The notes: a model not told the origin generated them from the letters alone. DNA of 55,037 nt from Methylobacterium sp. J-030 (GCF_022829545.1 NZ_JAKSYM010000384.1:1-55037), one strand, 5' to 3'; positions 26,000 through 34,823 are shown, counted from the stretch's first letter. Program-made: numbers and translations.

Positions 26000-26851
26000 T
26001 CAATCCTGCCGTGCGGCCGCGATGTACAGTTCGCGCAGGCGCCGGGTGAGCGGACCGGGGCGGCCCGCGCCGATCGCGCGGTTGTCGATCTCGACCACCG
26101 GCATCACGAAGGCCGAGGCGCTGGTGAAGAACGCCTCCTGAGCCTCGTAGGCCTCCGCGACGGTGATAAGCCGTTCTTCGATCCTTAGGTCGGATTCCTG
26201 CGCGAGGCGCAGCACCGAAGCGCGCGTGATGCCGGGCAGCAGCGCCGTCGAGAGCGGCCGGGTCACGAGCACGCGCTCGCGGCTCACGATGAACGCCGTG
26301 GACGATGCCCCCTCGGTCACCGCCCCATCCTCGACCATCCAGGCCTCGGCGACCCCGGCCTCGGCAGCCTGCTGCTTGGCGAGCACCTGGGCCAGCAGGG
26401 CGACCGACTTGATGTCCCGGCGCTTCCAGCGCAGGTCCTCCACGGTGATCACCCGGGCGCCGGTCTCGACAAGCGGGTTGGCCAGCACGGTCTTGGCCTG
26501 CGTGAACATCATGACGGTCGGCGCGACATCGCCCTTCGGGAACGCGAAGTCGCGCTCGGCCACGCCGCGCGTCACCTGCATGTAGACGAGGCCCTCGGTG
26601 ACGCCGTTGCGGGCGACGAGTTCCGTCTGCAACCGCTCCCAGCCGGCCGCGTCGTGTGGATTGCGAATGCCGATCTCGCCGAGCGACCGGTCGAGGCGCG
26701 CGAGATGGGCGGCGTTGTCGACGAGCTTCCCATCGAGGATCGCCGAGACCTCGTAGATCCCGTCGGCGAACAGGAAGCCGCGGTCCATGATCGGCACGCG
26801 GGCCTGCTCGAAGGGGAGGAATTCGCCATTGAGGTAGACGGTGCGGCTCAT
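26000..26851 (-). CDS. D-amino-acid aminotransferase (class IV)
   Basis: A class IV PLP aminotransferase of 283 residues, close in pattern to D-alanine transaminase: YLNGEFLPFEQARVPIMDRG, LFADGIYEVSAI, the PLP lysine in WKRRDIKSVALL, EAWMVEDGAVTEGASS and LLPGITRASVLRLA. It interconverts D-alanine and D-glutamate with their keto acids, supplying cell-wall precursors or degrading D-amino acids. A branched-chain aminotransferase or aminodeoxychorismate lyase is less likely, given the DRGFLFADGIYE pattern. The gene downstream of the DUF2335-like gene starts 4 bases after that gene's stop, so they are probably co-transcribed. Confidence 0.88.
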   Translation of the reverse strand: MSRTVYLNGEFLPFEQARVPIMDRGFLFADGIYEVSAILDGKLVDNAAHLARLDRSLGEIGIRNPHDAAGWERLQTELVARNGVTEGLVYMQVTRGVAERDFAFPKGDVAPTVMMFTQAKTVLANPLVETGARVITVEDLRWKRRDIKSVALLAQVLAKQQAAEAGVAEAWMVEDGAVTEGASSTAFIVSRERVLVTRPLSTALLPGITRASVLRLAQESDLRIEERLITVAEAYEAQEAFFTSASAFVMPVVEIDNRAIGAGRPGPLTRRLRELYIAAARQD

Positions 26852-26855
26852 GAGG

Positions 26856-27287
26856 TCAGTCTCTGTTCAGCTCTGTTACGAAGCCCTTCGCCGTCCACGG
26901 CGCCGGCACTTTGGGAGTCGGGCGACTTTCCTCCGGCCGCTGACCGCCCCAAACGAAGACGCCGGCCAGTCCGGAGATCGGGGTGACCAAGGCCGCGATG
27001 GCATAAACGTTGGCGCCTTGCGCCACCACGAACGCGCCCAGGGCAATCGCTCCGGAAGCGAGAGCCGTGCCGAGAAACAGGCAGAGATGCCGGTAGATCC
27101 CTGCGTGCGAGGCATCCGCCACCACGGTCCGGAATCGGGCGCGCCGTTCTTCGTCATCCGTCTCCAACGCTCGGAAACACGCATCCAAGACGCGAGCGCC
27201 GCTGCCGGGAACAAGAGCGTCGAGTTCCACGATCGCAGCGGGATCGGGCCATTTGCCGGCCATCAACCTCGGCGGCTCGACCATCAT
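26856..27287 (-). CDS. DUF2335-like small membrane protein
   Basis: The 143-residue protein has an N-terminal soluble part with the pattern PDPAAIVELDALVPGSGARVL and a charged helix, then two membrane segments (HLCLFLGTALASGAIALGAFVV and IAALVTPISGLAGVFVWGG). This layout resembles DUF2335 predicted membrane proteins. The start is one of two adjacent ATGs, 1-4 bases after the stop of a broken paralogue. Its own stop is 4 bases before the transaminase start. The function is unknown; the family assignment is tentative. Confidence 0.65.
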   Translation of the reverse strand: MMVEPPRLMAGKWPDPAAIVELDALVPGSGARVLDACFRALETDDEERRARFRTVVADASHAGIYRHLCLFLGTALASGAIALGAFVVAQGANVYAIAALVTPISGLAGVFVWGGQRPEESRPTPKVPAPWTAKGFVTELNRD

Positions 27288-27288
27288 G

Positions 27289-27533
27289 TCAGTGTTCGAA
27301 GGCCTTCAGTGAGAAGGCGCGGAAACCGATCGTCGTGCCGAAGACGGCGACCCGCAGTGATCCGTACGACATCAGCCGGGTGAACCGCTCCCCGCGCGCA
27401 AGAAGCCTCAGAACCCAAAGATCACGCTCCGTGCTCTGCTCAGCCAGCGCGACGAAGCGCGCGGCGGAGCCGGGCAGAACCGCTCGTAGCGTTCCAGGTC
27501 GCCGGGCTCGGGCAGAGCGCGCAATGCAAGCAT
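27289..27533 (-). pseudogene. Frameshifted DUF2335-like paralogue
   Basis: After a GAGGACGAG site an ATG opens MLALRALPEPGDLERYERF. The frame then fails, but one shifted frame continues smoothly as LPGSAARFVALAEQSTERD, LLARGERFTRLMSYGS and IGFRAFSLKAFEH to a TGA one base before the next gene. The combined reading matches the N-terminal pattern of the next protein (PxPxxLxxYExxxPGSxARxxxL). A single indel near 27475 explains the break. A sequencing error in this window is possible, in which case the gene is intact; programmed frameshifting is less likely because no slippery run is seen. Confidence 0.6.
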
Positions 27534-27569
27534 CTCGTCCTCATAGCATGGATGGGATGTCGCTCGTCT

Positions 27570-28877
27570 TCAGGCCGCGCCGAAGACCCGTGCAAAAATC
27601 GTGTCGACGTGCTTGAGGTGGTAACCCAGATCGAAGCATTCCTCGATCTGCGCCGGCGGGAGCGCCGCGGCGACTTCGGGATCGGCCTTCAGCAGCGCCA
27701 GGAAGTCGCCCTCCCCGCGCCAGACCGGCATCGCGTTGCGCTGGACGAGGCGATAGGCATCCTCCCGCGAGACGCCGGCCTGCGTCAGCGCCAGCAGCAC
27801 CCGCTGCGAATGGACGAGGCCGCCGAGCCGGTCGAGGTTCTGCTGCATGTTGGCTGGGTAGACCAGCAGCTTCTCGATCACCCCGGTCATCCGCGCCAGG
27901 GCGAAATCGAGGGTGACGGTGGCGTCGGGGCCGATCATCCGCTCGACGGAGGAGTGCGAGATGTCCCGCTCGTGCCAGAGGGCGACGTTCTCCAGCGCCG
28001 GGGTGACGTAGCCGCGGACCATCCGGGCGAGGCCCGTGATGTTCTCGGTGAGCACCGGATTGCGCTTGTGCGGCATCGCCGAGGAGCCCTTCTGGCCCTC
28101 CGAGAAGAATTCCTCCGCTTCCAACACCTCGGTGCGCTGGAGATGGCGGATCTCGATGGCAAGCCGCTCCAGGGACGAGGCGACGACGCCCAAAGTGGCG
28201 AAGAACTGCGCGTGTCGATCCCGCGGGATGACCTGGGTTGAGACCGGCTCGGCGGTCAGGCCCATCTTCTCGGCAACGTAGGCCTCGACCCGCGGATCGA
28301 TGTTGGCGAAGGTGCCGACCGCCCCAGAGATCGCGCAGGTCGCGACCTCCTCCCGCGCCGCCACGAGCCGGCGGCGGTTGCGCTGGAACTCGGCGTGGGC
28401 CTGCGCGAGCTTCAGCCCGAAGGTCACGGGCTCGGCGTGGATGCCGTGCGAGCGGCCGATGCTGGGCGTCATCCTGTGCTCGAAGGCCCGGGCCTTTAGG
28501 GCGTCGAGGAGCGCGTCGACATCCGCGATCAGGATGTCGGCGGCGCGTACGAGCTGAACGTTGAGGCAGGTGTCGAGGACGTCCGAGGAGGTCATGCCCT
28601 GGTGGACGAAGCGCGCCTCGGGGCCGACGATCTCCGCCAAGTGGGTCAGGAACGCGATCACGTCGTGCTTGGTCACCGCCTCGATCGCGTCGATGCGGGC
28701 GACGTCGAACACCGCGTCACGGCCCTTGGCCCAGACAGTCTCGGCGGCGGCCTTGGGCACGACGCCGATCTCGGCGAGGGCGGTGGTGGCGTGGGCCTCG
28801 ATCTCGAACCAGATCCGGAAGCGGCTCTCGGGCGACCAGATCGCGGTCATCGCGGGGCGGCTGTAGCGGGGGATCAT
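27570..28877 (-). CDS. purB: Adenylosuccinate lyase
   Basis: PurB splits adenylosuccinate to AMP and also SAICAR to AICAR. The 435-residue length and motifs fit: MIPRYSRPAMTAIWSPESRF, EAVTKHDVIAFLTHLAE, VHQGMTSSDVLDTCLNVQL, GRSHGIHAEPVTFGLKLA, and the fumarase-family signature SSAMPHKRNPVLTENITG. I use the ATG before IPRYSRP; 21 open codons upstream are not family-like. It is followed at short distance by the DUF2335-like genes and the transaminase on the same strand. Confidence 0.97.
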   Translation of the reverse strand: MIPRYSRPAMTAIWSPESRFRIWFEIEAHATTALAEIGVVPKAAAETVWAKGRDAVFDVARIDAIEAVTKHDVIAFLTHLAEIVGPEARFVHQGMTSSDVLDTCLNVQLVRAADILIADVDALLDALKARAFEHRMTPSIGRSHGIHAEPVTFGLKLAQAHAEFQRNRRRLVAAREEVATCAISGAVGTFANIDPRVEAYVAEKMGLTAEPVSTQVIPRDRHAQFFATLGVVASSLERLAIEIRHLQRTEVLEAEEFFSEGQKGSSAMPHKRNPVLTENITGLARMVRGYVTPALENVALWHERDISHSSVERMIGPDATVTLDFALARMTGVIEKLLVYPANMQQNLDRLGGLVHSQRVLLALTQAGVSREDAYRLVQRNAMPVWRGEGDFLALLKADPEVAAALPPAQIEECFDLGYHLKHVDTIFARVFGAA

Positions 28878-28980
28878 GGGGCCTCGGCGCTGTCCGGAAC
28901 AGGTGCGAGGCCGGTAACACGCTCCGCCCCGGCCGCTCAATGCGGATCCGGCATGTCCGGGCCGCTTCGCCCGGGAAGCG

Positions 28981-29727
28981 TCAGTCCGCCCGGACCCAGC
29001 CCTGCCCCATCAGCCGTTCCTGCGGCAGGAAGCGCGACTTGTAATCCATCTTGCGCGAGCCCTCGACCCAGTAGCCGAGGTACAGGTAGGGCAGGCCGAG
29101 GCGCCGGGCCCGGCGGATGTGATCCAGGATCATGAAGGTGCCGGGCGAGCGCGAAGCCTCCGTCGGGTCGTAGAAGGAGTAGACCATCGACAGGCCGTCG
29201 GCGAGGACGTCCGTCAGGCAGAACGCCAGCGGCGGGCCAGAGCCGCGCCCGGTGATCGCCGTGTCCGGCCCGTGACGCCGATAGGATACGAGATGGGTGT
29301 CGACGTGGCTGTCCTCGACCATCATGGCGTAGTCGAGCACGGTCATGTCGACCATGCCGCCGTCGCCGTGGCGGGCATCGAGATAGCGGCGGAACAAAGC
29401 GTATTGCTCGGAGGCCGGACGGTTCGGTTCTGGCGTCCCGACCCAGTCCGTGTTGCGGCTGAGGATGCGCCGCTGGCTCGCGCTCGGCTCGAATTCGTCG
29501 ACCACGACCCGGACCGAGATGCAGGCCCGGCAGGTCTCGCAGGCCGGCCGGTACGCGATGGTCTGCGAGCGGCGGAAGCCGCCCTGCGTCAGGATCTCGT
29601 TGAGATCGCGGGCGCGCCGGCCGACGAGATGAGTAAACACCTTCCGCTCCTCCTGGCCCGGAAGGTAGGGACAGGGCGAAGGTGCGGTGAGGTAGAATTG
29701 CGGTGTGTCGCGCGGATGGCTGGTCAC
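28981..29727 (-). CDS. bpt: Aspartate/glutamate leucyltransferase (Bpt)
   Basis: The 248-residue protein matches the bacterial Ate1 relative Bpt, which attaches leucine from tRNA to N-terminal Asp or Glu of proteins, marking them for ClpS-ClpAP degradation. Motifs: TAPSPCPYLPGQEERKVFTH, the cysteine-rich YRPACETCRACISVRV, FRRYLDARHGDGGM, GLSMVYSFYDPTEA and the C-terminal YLYLGYWVEGSRKMDYK. I chose a GTG start giving TSHPRDTPQFYL; the longer ATG start adds a basic stretch that is not conserved. It is cytoplasmic. Confidence 0.93.
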   Translation of the reverse strand: MTSHPRDTPQFYLTAPSPCPYLPGQEERKVFTHLVGRRARDLNEILTQGGFRRSQTIAYRPACETCRACISVRVVVDEFEPSASQRRILSRNTDWVGTPEPNRPASEQYALFRRYLDARHGDGGMVDMTVLDYAMMVEDSHVDTHLVSYRRHGPDTAITGRGSGPPLAFCLTDVLADGLSMVYSFYDPTEASRSPGTFMILDHIRRARRLGLPYLYLGYWVEGSRKMDYKSRFLPQERLMGQGWVRAD

Positions 29728-29851
29728 GCTTCTGTTCGACCCTGCACCGGATGCATCCTCTCGGCGCCGGCGTGACAGTGTACAGGCGAAGCTGCCGGGC
29801 TCAATGGCCCGGCCCTTCACCGCACGATATTTTCACCGCGACACGGCGACC

Positions 29852-30343
29852 TCAGCGTGCGTGGACCACCGCGAGACCCAGCAACAGATCGTGGCCGAGC
29901 CGACGGTCGGACCGCACGAGCCCGAAGGCGATGTCGACGCACCAGAGCAGGAAGGTCGAAACGGCCACGTAGAACAAAAGGGCGTGGACGGCCGCCGTGA
30001 TGATGTCGACCCGCGCGCCGCTCTCCGGTGCCACGACCCGTAGACCCATCAGCCTCTGGCCGATCGTGCTCTGCCGCGCGCCGCCGACCGTCATCGCGCT
30101 GTAGATGATGCCACTCGCCGGCAGGACCGCGAACAGGGTCCAACCCAGGCCGAAGGTCACGACCCCGACCAGCGTGATCAGCAGCGTGAGCAGCACGGTG
30201 AAACCGAAGATGAACAGGATGTCGAGGAGGTAGGCTACCGCGCGGGCGCCGAGGCTCGCCCGCACGAAGGGTACGGGCAGCGAAGCGGCGTAGCCGGGCG
30301 CATCGAAGCGCTGCGCGTAGCCGGGTTGGGGGTTCTGCATCAT
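29852..30343 (-). CDS. RDD family membrane protein
   Basis: The 163-residue protein has a short glutamine and proline-containing N-terminal tail, then three membrane helices of the RDD domain: LGARAVAYLLDILFIFGFTV, LGWTLFAVLPASGIIYSAM and ITAAVHALLFYVAVSTFLLW. The family motif GQRLMGLRVVAPESG follows helix two, and the aspartate and arginine positions that define RDD are present (SDRRLGHDLLLGLAVV). Its role is unknown; some members transport ions or support stress tolerance. It follows the HemB-linked small gene on the same strand by about 85 bases. Confidence 0.85.
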   Translation of the reverse strand: MMQNPQPGYAQRFDAPGYAASLPVPFVRASLGARAVAYLLDILFIFGFTVLLTLLITLVGVVTFGLGWTLFAVLPASGIIYSAMTVGGARQSTIGQRLMGLRVVAPESGARVDIITAAVHALLFYVAVSTFLLWCVDIAFGLVRSDRRLGHDLLLGLAVVHAR

Positions 30344-30427
30344 GTCGCGTCCTGCAAGCGAGGCTGCGCGTCGAGAGGTGGTGGCGGTGCGCCGGGGCCG
30401 CAAGAGGCTGTCGCGGGGCCGGATCGT

Positions 30428-30796
30428 TCAGTGGTCGCCTGGATCCCCGGCCGCCGCGTCCGGCGTATCGAGATAGAAGCGCTTCAGCATGTAGAGCGCC
30501 GGACCCGACAGATGACTGCTCTCGGTGGCCAGCGCGAGGAGGGTCGAGCCGGCATCGAAGCGGCAGGTCAGCCAATGCTGCCGCTTGCCCTCCGCGTAAT
30601 CGACCCGGACCGTGTCGGCGGTCGGTCCGGGGCCGGCCCGCAGCAGGCGGATGCCGGCCTCCGGGGCGACTGCCGGCAGCGCCCGGCGACAGGTCGCGAC
30701 CCGCTCGCGTCGCCGGGCATCATCACAGGTGGCGAGCCCTCCCAGAAAGCCGGCCGAGACCGCCGCCGCGAGCAACCAGCGATGCGCCGGCCTCAC
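30428..30796 (-). CDS. Small exported or membrane-anchored hypothetical protein (122 aa)
   Basis: The GTG start overlaps the TGA of hemB (GTGA), so translation is coupled. The N-terminus (HRWLLAAAVSAGFLGGLATC) is a signal peptide or anchor, possibly a lipoprotein signal since a cysteine follows GLAT. The mature part contains ATCRRALPAVAPEAGIRLL, a run ending QHWLTCRF and ALYMLKRFYLDTP. I do not recognise the family. The hemB coupling suggests conservation in this lineage but says nothing firm about the role. Confidence 0.7.
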   Translation of the reverse strand: MRPAHRWLLAAAVSAGFLGGLATCDDARRRERVATCRRALPAVAPEAGIRLLRAGPGPTADTVRVDYAEGKRQHWLTCRFDAGSTLLALATESSHLSGPALYMLKRFYLDTPDAAAGDPGDH

Positions 30797-31851
30797 GGAT
30801 GGTTGCGCAGGCGCTCGGCGACCCGGGGGGCGTGATAAGTCAGGACACCGTCGGCCCCGGCCCGCTTGAAAGCCAGCAGCGCTTCCACCATCGCACGGTC
30901 GCCGTCGAGCCACCCGTTCCGGGCCGCCGCCTCGATCATTGCGTATTCGCCGGACACCTGATAGGCGAAGGTCGGAACCTGGAACTCGTCCCGGACGCGG
31001 CGGATGATGTCGAGATAGGGCAGACCCGGCTTCACCATCACCGAATCGGCGCCCTCGTCGAGATCCAGGCGCACCTCGCGCAGGGCTTCGGCCGAGTTGC
31101 CCGGATCCATCTGGTAGGTCCGTTTATCGCCGACGAGGGCGGCCTTCGTGCCGATCGCGTCGCGGAAGGGGCCGTAGAACGCGCTCGCGTATTTCGCGGC
31201 GTACGCCATGATCTGCACATCGAGGAAGCCGGCCTTGTCGAGCCCGGCCCGGATCGCGCCGACCCGCCCGTCCATCATGTCGGACGGGGCGATGATGTCG
31301 GTTCCGGCCTCGGCCTGGATCAGGCTCTGCTCCACGAGGACCGCCACGGTCTCGTCGTTGAGGATCGCCCCATCCCGCATGAGGCCGTCGTGGCCATGGC
31401 TGGTGTAGGGGTCGAGGGCGACGTCGGTCATGATCCCGACTTCGGGGACCGCCCGCTTCACGGCCCGCACCGCCTGACAGACGAGGTTGTTGGCATTGAG
31501 TGCCTCCGAGCCCGTCGGGTCGCGCCGCGACACCTCGGTGAACGGAAAGAACGCCACCGCCGGGATCCCGAGACGTGCCGCGCGCTCGGCCTCGCGCACG
31601 ATCTCGTCCACCGAAAGCCGCTCGACGCCGGGCATCGAGACGATCGGCTCACGCCGTCCGGCGCCGTCGATGACGAACATCGGCCAGATCAGGTCGTCGA
31701 CGGTGAGCGTGTGCTCGCGGACGAGGCGGCGCGACCATTCGGCCTTCCGGTTGCGGCGCGGACGCTGGGTGATTTTCAGGCCCTCGACACGAGCGCCCTC
31801 CCGGGCGGCCTCCAGGGCGATGGGACGCGGCTCGGGCAGGGTGTCTGACAT
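30793..31851 (-). CDS. hemB: Delta-aminolevulinic acid dehydratase (porphobilinogen synthase)
   Basis: HemB condenses two 5-aminolevulinate molecules to porphobilinogen for haem, cobalamin and chlorophyll synthesis. The 352-residue protein has RRLVREHTLTVDDLIWPMFV, the metal loop ALDPYTSHGHDGLM (aspartates replace the zinc cysteines, as in Bradyrhizobium-type magnesium enzymes), APSDMMDGRVGAIR, and the two active-site lysines in AKYASAFYGPFRDA and SVMVKPGLPYLD. Start MSDTLPEPR is the first plausible ATG. It is divergent from the DUF6163-type gene. Confidence 0.97.
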   Translation of the reverse strand: MSDTLPEPRPIALEAAREGARVEGLKITQRPRRNRKAEWSRRLVREHTLTVDDLIWPMFVIDGAGRREPIVSMPGVERLSVDEIVREAERAARLGIPAVAFFPFTEVSRRDPTGSEALNANNLVCQAVRAVKRAVPEVGIMTDVALDPYTSHGHDGLMRDGAILNDETVAVLVEQSLIQAEAGTDIIAPSDMMDGRVGAIRAGLDKAGFLDVQIMAYAAKYASAFYGPFRDAIGTKAALVGDKRTYQMDPGNSAEALREVRLDLDEGADSVMVKPGLPYLDIIRRVRDEFQVPTFAYQVSGEYAMIEAAARNGWLDGDRAMVEALLAFKRAGADGVLTYHAPRVAERLRNHP

Positions 31852-32060
31852 GCGGCTTCGCTACCGTTCGCGCGGCCTGCGCCGCGGATCGCTCGGCGCA
31901 GGTGCGCCGGAGGCGCCGGACTAGCACACGGGACCGAGCCCGCGAAACCCGGCCGTTGACGCAGACTCGCCAAACCGCTTCAACCCGGCGACTCCTCGCC
32001 CGTCATCAGGACTCCGGCCCCGATCATGAACCGGCCCCTCCCCGCCCCGAGCGCATCGTA

Positions 32061-32519
32061 GTGCCGGGCTCCTTTCCGATCCGGCGCAAGACACCGCGGC
32101 CCGGCGAGATCCCGAGCGACCGGATCGAGCGCGCCCAGGGCCCGGCCCCCGGTACGTGGGATACGGCGCTGATCTGGTTCATGCGGATCACGGCGCTGCT
32201 CTGGCTGATCAAGAGCGTCGCGTCCTGGGCGACCATCCTCGACGTCGTCCCCGGATCGCGGCCGTTCGAGACCGAGCCGTTCGGCCGGCAGGCGGCCATC
32301 GTCTACTTCGCGGTTGTCGATGCCGCGGCCGCGATCGGCCTGTGGCTGACCAGCGCCTGGGGCGGCGTCATCTGGCTGCTCGCCGTGACATCGGCCATCA
32401 CGCTCGCGGTCCTGACGCCGCAACTCCTGCCGGTGCCGCTCTCGCTCCTCGTATTCGGCGGCTGCGTCGTGCTGTTGTACTTCCTGCTGTCCTGGCTGGC
32501 CGCGCAGGAAGCACGGTGA
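32061..32519 (+). CDS. DUF6163-like integral membrane protein
   Basis: About 152 residues with four membrane segments: ALIWFMRITALLWLIKSVAS, AIVYFAVVDAAAAIGLWLTS, VIWLLAVTSAITLAVL and PLSLLVFGGCVVLLYFLLSWLA. A short arginine and proline-rich N-terminus precedes them. This layout resembles a small unnamed family that sits beside ldtR in Hyphomicrobiales (DUF6163), from memory. I chose a GTG start; the frame is open 50 codons further upstream. Function unknown. Confidence 0.65.
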   Translation: MPGSFPIRRKTPRPGEIPSDRIERAQGPAPGTWDTALIWFMRITALLWLIKSVASWATILDVVPGSRPFETEPFGRQAAIVYFAVVDAAAAIGLWLTSAWGGVIWLLAVTSAITLAVLTPQLLPVPLSLLVFGGCVVLLYFLLSWLAAQEAR

Positions 32520-32680
32520 ACGAACCGTTCTGATCTTCGCTTCAGTTTGTCTTTACCTCAAAGCGTAAATCGGCAATTCATCCTGTCGCTTAAATCGCCT
32601 TTCATTCCCGAGCGGTAGCTTAGCCATCATCAGCGGCACCGCATTGAACGGATACCGCAACATCTGACGGCGAGGCAGAG

Positions 32681-33193
32681 ATGAAGACGCAGAGCGCCCG
32701 GGCCCCGAAGATCGAAGCCACCGAGGAGGCATTGCCCGGCAAGGGCTCCTACCTGGAGGCTCTCCACCTCGTGGAGCGTCTGCACCGCCGGCTCCTCGAC
32801 GTGATCAAGGACGAGTTCGAGCGCCGCGGCCGCGAGGACGTCAACAGCGTCCAGGCCCTGCTGCTGTACAACATCGGCGACAAGGAACTCACCGCGAGCG
32901 AGCTGCGGACCAAAGGCTACTATCTCGGCTCCAACGTCTCCTACAACGTGAAGAAGCTCGTCGAGGCCGGTTATCTGCATCATGCCCGCTCGAAGACGGA
33001 TCGCCGCTCGGTCCGGATCAGCCTGACCGACAAGGGCCGTCAGGTACACGAGATCATCCAGGGTCTGTACGACAAGCACGCCCGCACGATCGCCCCGATC
33101 GGCGGGATCTCGGACGACGACTTCAGCCGGCTCAACCAAGCGCTCGGCCGTTTGGAGCGCTTCTGGACCGATCAGATCCGTTATCGGCTGTAA
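32681..33193 (+). CDS. ldtR: MarR-family regulator LdtR
   Basis: The 170-residue winged-helix protein reads EALHLVERLHRRLLDVIKDEFERRG, then the DNA-binding part NSVQALLLYNIGDKELTASELR, YYLGSNVSYNVKKLVEAGYL and the wing ARSKTDRRSVRISLTDKG. This is the pattern of LdtR, known in Liberibacter and other Rhizobiales as an activator of L,D-transpeptidase genes that affects osmotic tolerance. The 160-base upstream gap is relatively AT-rich and has TTTACC...GCGTAAA half-sites that may be an autoregulatory operator, though this is a guess. Confidence 0.88.
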   Translation: MKTQSARAPKIEATEEALPGKGSYLEALHLVERLHRRLLDVIKDEFERRGREDVNSVQALLLYNIGDKELTASELRTKGYYLGSNVSYNVKKLVEAGYLHHARSKTDRRSVRISLTDKGRQVHEIIQGLYDKHARTIAPIGGISDDDFSRLNQALGRLERFWTDQIRYRL

Positions 33194-33199
33194 GGCATC

Positions 33200-33805
33200 C
33201 TACCAGACGTTCAGAAGGCTGAGGATCCCGGCGATGACCGCGTAAGCGAAGCCGGCGTTGATGGCGACGCCGAACAGGCCGATCACCAGGCCGCCCATCA
33301 CCAAGATGCCGTCACGCTCGACGAGGCCGAGGCCCACGAGGCAGACGGCGAGGCCCAGCGGGATCTGACCAACGATCGGCGCGGCCACGATCAGGGCCAG
33401 GGCCAGGGCGAGCAGGGCGATGCCCATGCCGCGCATGCCCAGCGCGGTCTCGAACACGCTCAGGCGCGGGCGCGACCAGCGCTCCAGGCGCCGCAGGACC
33501 GGCACCGCGCGCGTCACCGCGCGCCGTACGTCGACCAGCGCGATCGAGCGGCCGAGCAGCATCCGCGGCAACCAGGGTGCCGACATCCCGGCCGCGATCT
33601 GGATCGCCACAAGAAGGAGCAGCAGGCCGCAGATCAGCGGAATCGGCGGCGGCATCGGCAGGCAGTTCGGCAAGCCGAGCAGCACCACGAGCAGCGCGAA
33701 GGCGCGATCCCGCAGGACCGCGACGATGTCCCCCACCGTGAGGCGCTCGCCTTCCTGGCTCGCCAACACCGTGAGGACGTCCGACGTTCGTGCACCGGAG
33801 GTCAA
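33200..33805 (-). CDS. ExoD family membrane protein
   Basis: The 201-residue protein matches the ExoD family: N-terminal SDVLTVLASQEGERLTVGDI, FALLVVLLGLPNCLPMPPPI (the conserved proline-rich turn), RSIALVDVRRAV and WSRPRLSVFETALG. About four to five membrane helices follow. ExoD affects exopolysaccharide production and alkaline tolerance in rhizobia; its biochemical role is unknown. Its stop lies 6 bases from the convergent ldtR stop. Confidence 0.88.
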   Translation of the reverse strand: MTSGARTSDVLTVLASQEGERLTVGDIVAVLRDRAFALLVVLLGLPNCLPMPPPIPLICGLLLLLVAIQIAAGMSAPWLPRMLLGRSIALVDVRRAVTRAVPVLRRLERWSRPRLSVFETALGMRGMGIALLALALALIVAAPIVGQIPLGLAVCLVGLGLVERDGILVMGGLVIGLFGVAINAGFAYAVIAGILSLLNVW

Positions 33806-33841
33806 GGATCCGCCAACCTTCGCTGTCCCGGGGGGGCTCTA

Positions 33842-34097
33842 GCCGAGAACCGGTGGTACGCCAAGCACGGCAGGCCTGCGACGGGACGGCTTCGGCCTAT
33901 CGTCGGGATAAACGCTCTCGAAAGCGGCGCACGGAAGGCCGATTGAAATAACCGGTACGTTGGACAAGTCAGGATTATTTTAGGTTCGAGAGATATTTAT
34001 CAAGTATCAATATAGTATAATTCCTGTCTATCATCGAAAATTCTAAGTCGACTCGGCACGACGACTCGTTGATTTTCCCTCGATCGGAGGGAAGAGC
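33842..34097. other. AT-rich intergenic island upstream of the BcsS-like gene
   Basis: From about 33950 to 34070 the sequence is strikingly AT-rich compared with the rest of the window, with runs such as GGATTATTTTAGG, ATATTTATC and TATAGTATAATTCC. No open frame is credible. It sits directly upstream of the BcsS-like gene and may hold a strong promoter or a nucleoid-protein binding region; TATAAT-like boxes are present, but no single promoter can be assigned. Confidence 0.5.
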
Positions 34098-34823
34098 GTG
34101 CGATTTTTGTGTGGCCCACAGAGACCTCACGGCATTTCGACTTGGGCCGCGATCGGGTTTCTCAGCGGCGCCTGTTCGTGCAACGCGGCCGGCGCCGACG
34201 AGATCGACATGCTCCTGTTCGGCAGCCTCGACGCCGACGCCGCCACGTTCGTGACGGCGGGCGTGAAGATCGGCCTGCCGTCCCTCGAAGACGACGGTTT
34301 CGTGGCACTGGCGAGCCTCGGCGGCGGCAGGCAGGGCGAGCGCGACTTGGACGGCCCGCGTCGGCGCTACACGGCTGTCAGCGCTGTCGGACTCGGCTAC
34401 CAGTGGTTTTTCGATTGGGGCGTGGTCGCCGCCTTCGCGGGTCCGGAAGGGTCTGTCCAGATGCTGACCGACGGCCTCGGCCCGACCATGCTGCCCCTGC
34501 GTTTCGGTCTACGGCTGCACGGCGAAGTCTGGGCGCGCCCGACGGAAGCGACGATGGTCCAGACTACCGTGATCGCGGGCTCGGCGATCGACAGCGTCTG
34601 GATGCGGACGGCTTGGGGCTACCGCCTCTGGGGCGCCTATCTCGGTCCCGAGGCGAGCCTCTACACAGCTGCGTCGGGCTATCGAGAGTGGAAATTCGGG
34701 CTGCACGGGACGGATTTCGCCGTCGGCTGCGTCAGCTTTCGGGTCTCGGTCGGCATTCAGAGCGAGGCCCACCGGCGGGCCGTCGCCCCCTACGTGACGC
34801 TCGCCGTCTGGTCAGCCTTGTAG
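34098..34823 (+). CDS. bcsS: BcsS-like outer-membrane/periplasmic protein
   Basis: The 241-residue protein starts with a signal-like stretch (ISTWAAIGFLSGACSCNAAGA) and continues as a beta-rich protein: MLLFGSLDADAATFVTAGVK, VSAVGLGYQWFFDWGVVAAF, GPEGSVQML, LRLHGEVWARPTEAT, GYRLWGAYLGPEASLY and GYREWKFGLHGTDF. This pattern fits BcsS, a Hyphomicrobiales protein linked to cellulose synthase clusters and predicted to sit in the cell envelope. No other bcs gene is present in the window, so it is an orphan. Its 3' end overlaps the convergent photolyase by 34 bases. Confidence 0.7.
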   Translation: MRFLCGPQRPHGISTWAAIGFLSGACSCNAAGADEIDMLLFGSLDADAATFVTAGVKIGLPSLEDDGFVALASLGGGRQGERDLDGPRRRYTAVSAVGLGYQWFFDWGVVAAFAGPEGSVQMLTDGLGPTMLPLRFGLRLHGEVWARPTEATMVQTTVIAGSAIDSVWMRTAWGYRLWGAYLGPEASLYTAASGYREWKFGLHGTDFAVGCVSFRVSVGIQSEAHRRAVAPYVTLAVWSAL

